NCBI GenBank assembly: GCA_014529385.2
Contig: CM043963.1
Coordinates: forward strand, 6,559,001-6,623,000
Direction of reading: 5' to 3'
Length of the DNA: 64,000 bases
Origin: Adiantum capillus-veneris
Taxonomy: Eukaryota; Streptophyta; Polypodiopsida; Polypodiales; Pteridaceae
The notes under the pieces were generated by a model. It saw only the letters and a program-made list of their open reading frames with translations. It was not told where the DNA came from and did not search any database. Positions 12,033 to 23,200 of the stretch are shown here, one piece after another (the first letter of the stretch is position 1; every line of letters starts with the position of its first letter). Made by a program: the position numbers and the translations under genes.

Positions 12033-12245
12033 GTCAGGCCTAGTATAATACCCAGAAAGCCAAGGGAAAGGTCAAATATTCGGTGAAGGGGTTCCTATAA
12101 ATAGCACGGCCAAGTGTCTATATAGGACATGGTTGGTTATTTATTTTCATGTGATAGTACCATCTATCTCATAGCTCAAGAATGAATTCCTGCAAGAAGC
12201 ACCTGAAGCAACTAGAATATAAAGTAATATTCTAACCACCAAAAA
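12033..12245 (+). repeat. 3' LTR (part) of the gypsy fragment
   Basis: It starts TGTCAGGCC directly after the polypurine tract, like the LTRs at 44181-44310 and 45219-45349. It has a TATA-like CCTATAAATAGCACGG at about 12095-12110 that parallels CCTATATATGGCACGG in that element. The right end is not defined. Confidence 0.6.
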
Positions 12246-12290
12246 TAAGAGGGGCTAGCCTCCAAAGCAAAACACAAGAGGTGGCTAGAA

Positions 12291-12537
12291 GCAAAAACAA
12301 ACGTGGTTGAAAAACAACCAGAGGATGTCAGGAAGGCAAGATTATTATCCATAGAGACCTACCTTCAGCCCAAAGCTGCAAATCAAGCCACTTCTTTAGG
12401 GCCCTAAAGTTAAGCAAAAACAAACATGGTTGAAAAACAACCAGAGGATGTGAAGAAGGAAAGATTATTATCCATAGAGACCTACCTTCAGTCCAAAGTT
12501 GCAAATCAAGCCCACTTCTTTAGGGCCCTAAAGTTAA
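12291..12537 (+). repeat. Two-copy tandem duplication, unit about 123 bp
   Basis: GCAAAAACAAACRTGGTTGAA starts at 12291 and again at 12414. The two copies stay aligned to their ends (TTTAGGGCCCTAAAGTTAAG) with a few differences and a one-base indel. No function is evident; the second copy opens a short frame at 12426-12668 that I do not recognise. Confidence 0.9.
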
Positions 12538-12540
12538 GCA

Positions 12541-13770
12541 AAATTGGAGCGTTATCTTTTTGTTCACAAATGGGGAAGGGAATACTATGCAGGAACAAGA
12601 TGAAATGGATAAGATACTGCTTGATTACCTATGAAAAATCATACATCCCACTCTTTGAGAGTGGATGAGCTGCAATGACTGGAATCAAGATGGATGGCAG
12701 TAGCTAGTAACATTTGGACTCCAAAGTGGCCGTTTTTAATGAATATTTTTCTAGTGGAAGGTGTTATGGAGGGTTTACGGATGGGCGTCAAGATTCTAGC
12801 TAGATTTATTGGCTTAGATAGGTGATTGGTATGCAAAGCATCAAGTGAGGATACCCCTCAATTATTCAAGGAGTGTCAGACAATTAGAAGACTTGCAAGC
12901 AAACTGTGTAAATGGATTCAAAAGACATGGAAGATATGGTTCTTCAAGAATAATCTATTTGTAGGAGGGAAGGTGGTAAAAAGTCCAATGCACCTATTTG
13001 GTACAATGCAACTAGCTAATGACGTGTAAGGAATCAAGGATAATGGATCGCCTTTGTCTTGGGCCAAGTAGCTTATTGATGTATTGCCGGATCCCTCAAG
13101 GCTCATGTAGATGTCGGGAATAATTGTTTAGATGGGAACAATTCCTTAGCATGTGGTTGGATTGGTAATTCCCAAGGATATTTACTATGGTAATTGGTAA
13201 AGTGCACAATCGAATTGGAAGGATATACTACTTCACTTTTGGGATTCCCTAAATGATTGACTCCTTGGCTAGAGCTTTGTGTCCTACATCTTGGAGATCT
13301 TTATGCTCTTGTAATTCTAATTTAGCTCAGAGAAAAGTGGAGATGGGGTCCTTGATAGGTCCCTAGGCCTATTAAAAGTGAGAATCTCTAAGTAGTAAGG
13401 GTCCAAGGAATAGACCTTTGCCATTGGCAATGGCTTGGGACTATAGCCCTAAAAGAATACCTGTCTCATAGTGGAAACGGGACAACATCCTAAAATGGGA
13501 CAACTTTTTTGGCCCTATAACTTCCACAAATTGGGATAAGGTATCCTCAACCAACACTTTCTTCCCCATAATAGATGTGAAGGCATAGCTGTTGGTGGAC
13601 TCCTCTTCCAATTAAAAAAGTTTCCTAAACGCTTTTAGTGCATGGGGATGGATAGTAAATACCTGACTAATCAAGTCCACCAGTCCATGATTGACAACCT
13701 TATTCAATCCCCACTTACCACCCCACAGTCACACTTGTTTCTCTAGTAGAAATCCTCCCTAGTGGATTCA
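12541..13770. other. Unassigned stretch
   Basis: Short frames at 12639-13106 on both strands resemble no known family. The stretch may be the decayed 5' part of the gypsy element whose integrase tail begins at about 13775, but I could not find RT or RNase H motifs in it. Confidence 0.4.
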
Positions 13771-13774
13771 ATTT

Positions 13775-14886
13775 CTTCCCTTGGTGGAGTTTGCCTATAA
13801 TTCCTCTTTCCATAAAAGCATTGGGATGTCACCTTTCAATGCTCTCTATGGGCATGCATGTATATCACCTTTGAATTTCTCTGACCCCACTATAAGAGGA
13901 GAGGCCGCAAAGAGAATGCTGGAAGAAATGGAAGCACAAACCAAGGCCATATGGCAAGATATTTAAGCTACTAAGGACCGTCAAAAGCATTATGTGGATA
14001 TGAAACGATCCAATCGAGTCTTCAAGCAAAAGGTATTTCTTTGAGCTCGTCCAAAAAGAAGCAACCTATCCTTGGGAAATTTCCAAAAGCTCAGTCCTAG
14101 GTATTGAGTACCTTATGAAGTAATCAAGGTCCTCAATGATCAAGTGTACAAATTAAAACATATCAAAGTTCATGATGTATTCCACATCATTCTACTAAAA
14201 GCCTACATTCCAAATCCAATCATGCATTAGCATTAGGAAAATTTTGAACTCATTTTTGGGCCTTTTAAGAGTACCACATCATCAAAGTTGTACAAAAGAA
14301 AGCAACCCGGTAGACCCCTCTAAATATTTCTTAGAACCCCATGATATGACCTATCAAATTGAAAAGTTCTTGAAAAATGGATTCAAAAGAGCCAAGGTCT
14401 GAAAAGTTTGGATGACTTCTATGAAAGTTATGCCATTTTTTTTCAATCAGCCAGGTTTTGTTACCGTTGTGGTAATCTAAAATCACCTTTTTCTAGATCT
14501 ACATGAAGGCAATGTCCGATACATGCATGCTATATATCAATAGATAGAGTTTGAAGAGTAGATTCTAAATATCCAACCTCCGACAAGTTTGGATCTTATT
14601 TGCAAAAAAATTACCGATCCCCACTTTTTGAAAGCTATGCCACATCAACAATTCTTACAAGGCCCATTTTTGAGTCCAAACTTTTCCTAATGATGAAGAA
14701 TAGATTTTAATGCAACAACAAGGAGTGCTTGAACTCCAACTAGATTGTATCCTTGAAACCACAGAAAGAACTCTTACAAATAGAGTAATCAGGGAACATT
14801 TGGTAAAGTGGAAAGATTATCCCATAGAGAATGCCACTTGGGAAGATGAAACCTCTCTTCTCAAAGAATTTCCCAATTGTGGTTGA
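13775..14886 (+). pseudogene. Chromovirus (Ty3/gypsy) integrase tail with chromodomain, split by an insertion
   Basis: 13781-13966 encodes LVEFAYNSSFHKSIGMSPF and the following linker of gypsy integrase. 13967-14220 continues through a frameshift into LNDQVYKLKHIKVHDVFHII, the C-terminal domain ('YKL..I..VFHVS.LK'). After the insert at 14231-14692 the frame resumes at about 14725 with ILETTERTLTNR and VKWKDYPIENATWEDET, an integrase chromodomain that would target chromatin marks. It ends at a TGA at about 14884. In-frame stops and the insertion make it non-functional. The upstream catalytic core is lost. Confidence 0.85.
14231..14692 (+). mobile_element. 462-bp inverted-repeat insertion inside the chromovirus integrase
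   Basis: The left end CATTAGGAAAATTTTGAACT and the complement of the right end (CATTAGGAAAAGTTTGGACT) form an imperfect terminal inverted repeat of about 32 bp reaching GGGCC. It separates the integrase C-terminal domain from the chromodomain and has no coding capacity. Its right half (about 14500-14635) resembles the core of the 288-bp MITEs: ATATATCAATAGATAGAG, then CAACCTCCGACAAGTTTGGAT, then TTACCG, then CACTTTTTGAAAG. The left half (about 14340-14435) repeats the same module in weaker form. I could not define a target duplication. Confidence 0.7.
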
Positions 14887-14917
14887 GATGCGAATATCTC
14901 AAATTCTAAAGTTGGAG

Positions 14918-15600
14918 TGATTGTAAGGTTTCTAGTTGCTGAATATATGAGAGAATATACAAAGATTAACTAAACCGATTTGATTTCTAAAAGTCAAAGA
15001 AAACTTGCCCAATTCAACCAAAGGTTGGTATTTTTCGAATCTTAAGCACGACAAACCTATAGCTAGAAACTCTTAGACCTAAATTTGGAAAAAAATATGA
15101 GACTGCTATCCCACCAGGAAGGTTTTACTGCCACTTTCATTAAAAATAATAATTGAATGGTTTTAGTAATCATTAAAGCTTAAGACTTTTATTGTTACCT
15201 CCTAGATATTTTCTAGATATTTGCCAAAATCAAACAAAAAATAGGTTTAAAAATTAGCAAGGTTGAATATCAAAGTGAGTAGGGGCCGTGTAGGGCCAAG
15301 GCTGATTTAGTAGCAGGTGGCACGATCTTGAGCGTCGGGGCTACTTGAGCTGCAAGAAACTGCCAGTTTTAGGCTGTGAGAGCCTGTGAGTTCCATAAAA
15401 AGCTATAAATAGGACCCTATGTTTCACAAAATCTCTCAGCCTCGAAGACCTAGCCAAATCTCTCTAGAATAGAGAGACTCTACCCAAAAATTACTAGAGA
15501 GAAGAACTCTAGCAAAATTAATTAGTGTTAATCCCTGTAATTAGTATAAATATACTAATCTATGTCTAATTTTATTCGTTAATCTAATTAATTAAGAAGA
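14918..15600 (+). repeat. Probable 3' LTR of the chromovirus, ends unresolved
   Basis: It lies directly downstream of the chromodomain stop, where the 3' LTR is expected. It contains a plausible promoter core, CTATAAATAG at 15403-15412, with a CT-rich stretch after it. No second copy is in the window, so the limits are a guess. The AT-rich stretch 15600-15850 has no recognisable content. Confidence 0.35.
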
Positions 15601-15855
15601 TTATACCTCTGTCTATTATAAACTATACTCTTAATGATAATATACTATTGATTATTCAAATTATGATTAGGATCATTAATCTAATTAATTATTAACCCCT
15701 ATTAGGATTGCAATTAATCAATTGTCCTAACTAGGGGAAATTATATCATTTAAACTTAGATAATCACACAATAATTATCAAAGCTTGTTTGTATTATTAG
15801 GGAGATGGGAAAATTATTTCATGATTTTTTGAGTATTTAATTTGGAAAAAATTAG

Positions 15856-18620
15856 TTGTTTTTAACCTTAAAACTAATGGTAAACTTAGCAAACTTACTT
15901 AATAAATCACAAGATAATTATCCGAGTCCAAAAAATGATTGTCGACTAGCAAATGGAAAAGCATCCCTTTATCAATATTTAGCTGGGAAAGTAGAATTTG
16001 ACTTAGAAGGAATTTCCACCTCATCCTATTTTTGCACCTTACCTGTAGGAATATACGACGGTATTTTAGGAATGGATTGGCTAATTAAAAATAAATCTCA
16101 CATCCATTGTCCAAAGGGTAGTTTATCCTTTAAGAATGAGTTAGGGGAGGAAGTCTTATGACAAGGACATAATGGGAAACCATGCGCTCATCTAGTTAAG
16201 ACTAGTAGATTTATCTAAGGTTTACATAACGAACAAAAAATCTACATGGTCACACTAAACAAGGCCAAAGTTTCAGAGGCCACGGATTTAGAAATTTTCA
16301 GCCAGAGGACCTCTCAAATTTACCTACCCCAAGGGACATAGATCATGAGATAGAAACCTTTCCATGTAGTGAACCTGTTTCTAAAAGACCTTACAAGATG
16401 TCTCTACCAGAATCCATTGAACTGAAAGAAGAGCTTTGACAACTGATTGAGCAGGGGTTCATCCGACCAAGTACTTCTCCATGGAGGGAGCACCATTTTT
16501 TTTTATAGAAAAATAAGCATGGATCCCTACTCCTCTGCATAGATTACAGAGGCCTTGATCAAGTATCAGTAAAGAAAAAGTACCCTATCCCTCACATAGA
16601 AAAACTTTTGGATAGATTGCATGGGACAAAAATGTTCACAAAAATCGATCTCAAATCAAGATATCATCAAATCTGGATCAAATAAGCAGGCATAAACAAA
16701 ACCACATTCAACACTCAATATGGGCACTATGAGTTCATAGGCATGCCCTTTGGCCTTACGAATGCCCCGACAAATTTTAATCGACTCATAAAAGATATAT
16801 TTTGAGAATACCTCGATGATTTTGTTCAAGTATTCCTTGATGATATATTGGTCTATGCTAAATATGCTAAGAAGCATTAAAAACATGTATGCAAAGTCTT
16901 AAGTATCCTTTGACAACATCAATTATATGCCAAGATGAGAAAATGTTTCTTTTGTACTCCTAAAGCTAGCTATCTTGGGTTCATCATATCTTCCAAGGAG
17001 ATCTCAGTCGATCCTACAAAGGTTAAGGATATAATAGAATGACCACAACCCAATATTATTAGTGAAATTCGAGGTTTTCTAGGTATTATAGGATGATATA
17101 GAATATTTGTCAAGGATTATTCACTCATTGTGGCACCCTTGAATCAACTACTCAATAAATTCTCCAAGCTTACATGGGAGAGAGAACACGAATATTGTTT
17201 CCAAAAACTGAAACAATACCTCACCTCTGCTCCCGTACTCAAGCTACCCTATTTTACTGAAGATTTTGAGTTGGCAACAGATACAAGTGGACTCGCTGTA
17301 GGAGGAGTCTTAACTCAAGAAGGCCAACCAGTCACCTAAACATCAGGAAAATTAATGCTTCATGACTTGAATTATCCGCGTATGGCTTATCTTAGGCAAA
17401 TAAGAAGATTATCCCATAAATGACTTGAATTATCCTGTGTATGATTTCCTTTAAAATGGTAGATTTCCATATGGCTCATCTCAGTGATCATAAAAATCCT
17501 AAAGTTCACCATCATTGGAGGAGTCCTGTACAAATTGGGCATTGATGGAGTTCTTAGAAGATATGTACCTATGGGAGGAATAATGAAAATCATCCTCACA
17601 AAAGCCCACAGTGGGGAGATGATGCAGGACATTTCTCCATTTTGATAACACTTATAAGATTGTCAGAACGTTTTGTAAAACTTTGATATCCTTAACCCCA
17701 ATACAACCACTAGAAGTATTCATGAAATGGAGACTCAACTTCATGGGTCCATTTAAGAAAACTACTCCCAGAATGAATAGATACATCAGCATGGCTATTT
17801 GTTATGTGAGCAAGTGGGTGGAGGCAAAAACACTACCAAACAATAATGCTAAGTCAACTGCTATATTTCTATATGAGAACATCATCTGCAGATATGGTTG
17901 TCCTATAGAGATAGTTTCAAATCAGGGTACTCATTTTATCAATGACAAAATGACACCATGGATCTTGGGGGGTTCACCTCTTAGACATGTAAGTTACCAC
18001 GCGAGTTCAAATGAATGGACTTTTTATTTCCAAATTTTAAAACTTTACCACGATTACATTAATAGAAGGGGTTTTCTAATTGATTTTAGAGAAAAAATCA
18101 TAAGTTTTTGAAGAAAAAGAGGTTAATTTTTTCCCTAAGCATGTAAGTACAGGGGTTTCTCTAATACCCTTTGAATGCATGTTATATGAATAGTTTCTTA
18201 AAGGTGCACCCCCCAATCCATGGAGATACTGATGGAACTGTTATCAATCAAGCACAGAAAATCAACACCATATTATCTAAGATGCAATGGTAAGGCAACA
18301 AGCAACAATAGGACAAGCAAGACCATTCTCACAAAGATAGTCCAAAAGAAACCACATCAATGGGATATCAAGCTCCAGACAATGTTATGGGACTTTTAAT
18401 CTACCTACAACGTCACTACTAAAATGACACCCTTGAAGCTGTTATATGGAACTGGGGTAGTAGTCCCCATGGACTTTGTTATTCCCAACCTTAGATTAGA
18501 AGCAGAACATGGGATGGGTTTTAATTAGAATCTTATTTACAGTTGGATGAGATTAGACAGTGTGCTATGCTGGAACAAGAGGTTGTCTAGCACATTAAGA
18601 AATATTGTCATGATAGAAAA
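15856..18620 (+). pseudogene. Ty3/gypsy protease-RT-RNase H-integrase, decayed
   Basis: Domain order is normal. Retropepsin is at 15856-16161, with its C-terminal GILGMDWLIKNKSHIHC. RT is at about 16340-17100 with [28 protein letters not shown] and the active-site FLDDILVYAK. RNase H begins at 17130-17339 (ELATDTSGLAVGGVL). Integrase is at about 17683-18620. In the integrase both core aspartates are changed: LNFMGPF replaces 'IDFMGPF' and VSNQGTHF replaces 'SDQGTHF', both Asp to Asn. Many stops sit where Trp, Gln or Arg is expected (for example GG to AG), the mark of C-to-T decay of methylated DNA. The integrase tail is cut by the LTR at 18624. Confidence 0.88.
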
Positions 18621-18623
18621 ATT

Positions 18624-18755
18624 ATCAGACCAAGGGCTAGGGTCAAGGGACCAAACTCACATACAACCAAGGGGTTCTATATCTAGCAGGTTGCTAGCCT
18701 ATATATAGCTAGGTTGGGTGGAGAGTTTTTTGTACTAATCCCCCGCGGTCTCATA
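18624..18755 (+). repeat. LTR related to the 44181-45349 element
   Basis: About 132 bp. It begins TATCAGACCAAGGG (compare TGTCAGGCCAAGGG), shares the TATA-like TATATATAG (about 18700-18708), GGTTGGGTGGAGAGTT, and CCCCCGCGGTCT near its end. It interrupts the integrase tail of the preceding gypsy element. Because a primer site follows directly, it is the 5' end of an element rather than a solo LTR, but no 3' partner is visible before 20243. Confidence 0.7.
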
Positions 18756-18756
18756 T

Positions 18757-18769
18757 TGGTATCAGAGCC
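18757..18769 (+). other. Primer binding site (tRNA-iMet type)
   Basis: TGGTATCAGAGCC lies one base from the LTR at 18624-18755. The downstream stretch 18770-19250 shows no gag that I recognise. Confidence 0.85.
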
Positions 18770-19257
18770 AAGGGAAGGAGGAGGGGGGATTGTGGTCTTT
18801 CATGGAGCATTCATGTCTTCACTCCCCCCTACTCTCTCTCATTCTCAAGATGGACATGGGAGCTTTGGCATGGCAAATTTCAACACAATACATGCACGAA
18901 ATCCCTCCTACACACACGCAAGTGGGGAGTCTGCCTGACCAAAACTGCAAGTGCTTGGGATTTTTAAAATTGCGAAGGGATTTGTGACAAATATTAATTT
19001 TTATGCACCTTGCACTAAGCAGTGTGGCATTATCTCTCTTTTTCCTTCTCTTTTGCACGGTGGTCACCATCGCCATGCTCAAAATTTATTCACTTTTTTA
19101 AAATAAAACATTGGGTGTCCTAGGATGCCCAAGGGGCAACCCAAGGGGTCCATTTCACAGGGGGGCCCATGCACTCATCTTAGCTCTGACCATGGCCTCC
19201 AAGGCAAGGACAAACCAGCAATGGCCTTGCAAATGACCTCGACAAGGCATGTCAATC

Positions 19258-19465
19258 ATGAGTTATTACTATGGGGCCTAGATATGGGGCCATGCAAAGT
19301 GACGTTCCATTGGCAAGCTCATTGGCAACATTGAGATGGTCTTGGAATTCCTATGTATTGATCATCAGTTATTACTGTGGGTTTTGGATATGGGTCCATG
19401 CAAAGCAAACTTCTAGTGGAAAGCTCCTTTGCAACCTCAAGATGGATTTGGGATCCCTATGAGTT
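19258..19465 (+). repeat. Two-copy imperfect tandem duplication, period 106 bp
   Basis: ATGAGTTATTACTATGGG at 19258 recurs as ATCAGTTATTACTGTGGG at 19364, and both copies continue through GATATGG.TCCATGCAAAG to a GATCC/GAATTCC-CTATG end. Divergence is much higher than in the 12291-12537 duplication. No function is evident. Confidence 0.8.
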
Positions 19466-19478
19466 TTTCTCACATCTC

Positions 19479-20237
19479 TCAACCATGGAAAAGACAACCT
19501 GCTGAGATGACAAAGCTATAAAATGTTTTAGTAGTAAGTGGTTTTATAGAGACTGTCGTGGAGTTTTCCATGTTTTTCTTGCGATTCACAATGGTATGGG
19601 GAGGATGTGTAGGAGATTCTTTAGAAAGGTATGAATTAGATGAGGAACTGGAATCTTCTTGGGACTCTTCCATTCCTGAGTTGAATGGAATGGGCTGAAT
19701 TTGCTTCGGTTTCCAAACTAACTCTAGAACAAGGATAGGGTATTCTTGAATCTTTCCTTTGCCACAATCTTCAACTAAGATTGGGGTTGCAGAATTGAAT
19801 TTTCATGGTGTGGGGGGTGATATAGAGGAAGATACCTTACGTTTAAGGACCCAAATTTGATCATTCCCATCATATTATCCTTGAGCGTCTAACACGGTTT
19901 TAGGAATCCAACATGATGTGGTCTTGACTTTCGTAGAGCGCGCTATTGATTTTCTACAAGAATGTTTTCTTGAATGAGGTGGAAGAGTTGAAGGAGTTGG
20001 AAGTGAGGCCTTTAGTACCCATGGATATGTACTCTTACGAAACTTAGGTTGAGTTCTTGCAGTATCACTGCTTGCTGCAACTATAGGAATTGATACGTTA
20101 GGTTTGTGGGCAGCCAATGAGGATGACTTAACGACTTTGGTTTGTGAATCTCGGTTATTTTGCAATTTTTTTGGAGTCGATAACGTATGTGACCTTACTT
20201 GAATGGTGGGTGAGAAGATCCGGTTTTTGCATTGTGA
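19479..20237 (-). pseudogene. Unrecognised pseudogene with repeated W-x-(P/L)-K motifs
   Basis: One minus-strand frame runs from the edge of copia B to a stop at 19479, broken only by TAA at 19875-19877 and TGA at 19803-19805. That makes about 250 codons with protein-like composition. It holds four Trp motifs in one frame (PWVLK, CWIPK, IWVLK, VWKPK), a Ser-rich segment and a basic segment. A single FWVPK motif follows the retropepsin at 58.9-59.6 kb, so this may be a fragment of the same kind of retroelement ORF. I do not recognise the family. Copia B truncates or interrupts its 5' end. Confidence 0.5.
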
Positions 20238-20242
20238 CACTC

Positions 20243-20441
20243 TGTTACCATATACATGTGGTAGTGATGTGTGTGAACACACTTAGGACTATCGAGGAAT
20301 TTTGTCCCTCACTAGGAGGTGTTTTCCCTCGTGCATTGTATATATGCCTATCACTCTAGGGCTATCTCATCTTTCCATTTCACACTAAGTAATATACTCT
20401 CTATTGTGTGCCTTGACCTTTCTTCATCTTCTCCAAGCTGT
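20243..20441 (+). repeat. 5' LTR of copia B
   Basis: Starts TGTTACCATATACATG. It is shorter than the 3' LTR because the last roughly 30 bp are deleted: the sequence passes from CTCCAAGCTGT straight to the primer site. Confidence 0.88.
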
Positions 20442-20453
20442 CGGTATTAGAGC
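20442..20453 (+). other. Primer binding site of copia B, mutated
   Basis: CGGTATTAGAGC differs at two positions from TGGTATCAGAGC, the tRNA-iMet site intact in copia A. It directly abuts the shortened LTR. Confidence 0.8.
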
Positions 20454-20802
20454 AGGTTGCATCCTCCTAGGTTTAGTCACCACCAGCAGCTCCACACGCT
20501 TGCTCACTTTCTCTGATTTTTGCATGCTTTGGTGAGCATCCGCAAATTGAAAAATATTATGGGACAACTCATAAAGATTGGTCTACTCAATTTATTTTTT
20601 TTGGGCTCATTTTGGCCTCTGTTTCCACTACAGGTAGCAGTTCTGTGTAGGCTATTTCATCATTTTGTGCAGAATTTATTAGTGTCATTTTCTGCATAAT
20701 AGGTCCCGTACAATCTTCTACAGTTGGTTATATATAGCACGTGTTGTTCCCACTCTATTGATCCTCTTTCGGGCAGTTTTCACATAAGGTGCAACATTTT
20801 CC

Positions 20803-22280
20803 ATGCTTGAGAACAATATAGATGTGTTCAAGATGTTTGCTACTGAGGATAGGCTGGATGGGGAAAATGACCGTATGTGGGCTTACATGTTGCAGCATGC
20901 CCTTGTGTCAAAGGTCATTTGGAACATTGTGCACGGCATTGATGTTCTGGTTTTGAGGATGTTGCAGGTTTTGGTGGTAGGGTTGCTGCTACCACATATG
21001 TTTTGCCTACGCTAAGAAAAATCATTGGTATGTAAAATATGTGCAGGCTCATGCATTGATTTAATTTTGTAAGGAACACACCATTATTCCTCACATTCTT
21101 TTCATCAAAATCTACAAAATAGGCGTGGGATATTCTAGCTGGTCTTTATGCAAGTCGCAATGAGGCAAAAATTACATTGCTGCGTAAAGAGCTGGAGTCA
21201 AAGATTATGCATGAGGAAGATGACATGGAAACTTTCCTTGATGGTGTCAATCCTTATCAATGATCAACTTATTTCTGTAGCTGAAGTCATTTCAGACAGT
21301 TCCCTTGTGCAGACTGTTCTTGATGCCTTGCTAGATTCTTACCAGAATTTTGCTAGTACTTGAAGACTCATAACCCAAGGAATCTAGAAGCTTTCAAGTT
21401 TGATGCATTATGTACATTGATGTTGCAAGAGTCACTTTCCAAAAAAAACAAGACTAGATAGCGTGTAGCTAAACATGCCTTTATTGTTGCTCAAAGAAAA
21501 GGTGGTAACAACAATGTAGCCACTTCTCATGGTTCTTATGTAAATGGAAAATCACCTATTATTAATGCTTCTGGTGGAAACAATTTGTCTGAGAATTATG
21601 GTGATTAGGGAAAAAAGAATATGCATTGCCATTATTGTAAATCTAATGATCATTTGATCAATTAGTGTCCTAAGTTGAAGGTCAAAGAGGCTAAGAAGAA
21701 AGAGACCGGTTCCACTACAAATGCAACCATTGTTAAGTCTTCTCTGAAAGGAGACTATGATGTTGATGTTGATGCAGAATGGGCTTTTAGTGTGGAGTGC
21801 ACTTATGATCCTTCTATACATATGATGCATGTTTGTCAGTTGTTGCAGATGCTCAAGTGTGGTACTTTGATAGCAGTGATACAAAGCACATTACCTGTCG
21901 TCGTGACTTGTTTACCTCTCTTGAGGATGTCCCTCATGGGAATTCAGCCACTTGTGCCAACACCCATGCCAACAATGCCTCTTATCCAGCCAAGGGAGTT
22001 GGAAAGATTATGCTTACTACTACAAGTGGAAATTCTTTCACACTTGTTGATACATTGTATGTACCTAGTATCAATAAGAATCTTTTGTCTATGTCTGAAC
22101 TTGCAAGACTTGGTCTTGTAGTCAAATTTGTGGATGATAGATGTACATTACATGATCTCAGTTTTGTTGATGAAATTGTTACTTCTGTATTTTATGTCAT
22201 AGATTGTATAAGCTCACATTGTATGAAAAGTGTGGGCACAATTTTGCAAATGCTGTTGTGGATTCAAAGGCTATTTTAGA
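20803..22280 (+). pseudogene. Copia B gag and protease, broken
   Basis: Gag begins MLENNIDVFKMFA at 20803 and reads MWAYMLQHALVSK before frameshifting. A CCHC knuckle core lies near 21620-21670, and a stop replaces a codon inside it. The protease at 21833-22150 reads WYFDSSDTKHIT, with the catalytic Asp kept but the D-S-G-A motif altered. It continues to the pre-integrase region. Every segment aligns with copia A. Confidence 0.87.
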
Positions 22281-23200
22281 TGTAAAACTTTGGCATGCAC
22301 GTTTTGGGCATCTAAACTTTGCTTGTTTGCTGCGTTTGAAGCAATCTGATATGGTTGCTTCTTTGAATCTTGAAGAACGTGTCAAATATGTTTGTGAAGC
22401 CTATATTTTGGGTAAGATGCAGCATTCTAAGTTTGTAAAGGATGGTTCAGTCAAGGCCATATGCAAGTTGCAGCTTGTGCATAGTGATGTCTGTGGGCCC
22501 ATGCAGACTCCTTCCTTAAGAAATTACTTGTACTTTGTGACTTCCATTGATGCTTACTCCAAGCATGCATGGGTATATCCACTTAAATCTAAGTCTGAAG
22601 TGTTTTTGTGCTTCAAGAAATTTATGGCTATGGCTAAAAATGTCTCGAAATGTACTATGGGCACCCTCCATTCTGATCGAGGAAGGGAGTATATGTCTCA
22701 TGAATTTAATGCATTTTTGGCTAGTCGTGGGATAAAACACCAATGTACAATGCCTTATATGCCTCAAAAAAATGGTTTTTCTAAGAGGAAAAATAGTTCA
22801 CTTACGAAAATGACACGATATATGGTCAAAATTCAAGCTTTGTCGCATTCGTTTTGGCTTGAGGCCATCATGTGTGCCATCATGTGTGCCACTTATGTAC
22901 TAAACAGGTGTCCTACAAAAGATTTGTAGCCTATGACTCCATATGAAGCATGGCATGATAGAAAGCCTTGTTTTGAGCACATGCATGTTTTTGGTTGTTT
23001 GGCATATGCTTTGGTGCCACAAACACATCACAAAAAATAGGATGATAAGGCGATCAAATGTATTTTTGTAGGTTATAGTGATGAAAACAAAGGTTACATG
23101 TTGTATCATCTGAAAGAAAAGTGTATCTTGGTATCATGGAATGTTGTGTTTGTGGAAGATTCTATTCAGCCCTTTCTATCATGTACTAGAGACAATAATG
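22204..23200 (+). pseudogene. Copia B integrase, nearly continuous
   Basis: The open frame 22204-22929 covers the pre-integrase H...H/C..C region and the catalytic core. LVHSDVCGPMQTPS carries the first Asp and LHSDRGREYMSHEF the second. In MPQKNGFSKRKN the expected Glu of 'QNGVVERKN' is Lys, so the DDE triad is broken by one substitution. A TAG at about 22927 ends the frame, and integrase-like sequence (MHVFGCLAYALVPQ type) continues beyond it. A short in-frame duplication (ATCATGTGTGCC twice, 22868-22892) inserts about four residues. Confidence 0.88.

Noticed and set aside
14720-14886. Chromodomain as a host HP1-like gene
   Set aside because: It follows a gypsy integrase C-terminal domain in the same strand and order as in chromoviruses, and the frame ends just before LTR-like sequence.
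18757-18769. Possible tRNA gene fragments at TGGTATCAGAGC sites (also 10695-10706, 48791-48803)
   Set aside because: These are primer binding sites complementary to initiator tRNA-Met next to LTR edges. No cloverleaf can be formed around them.
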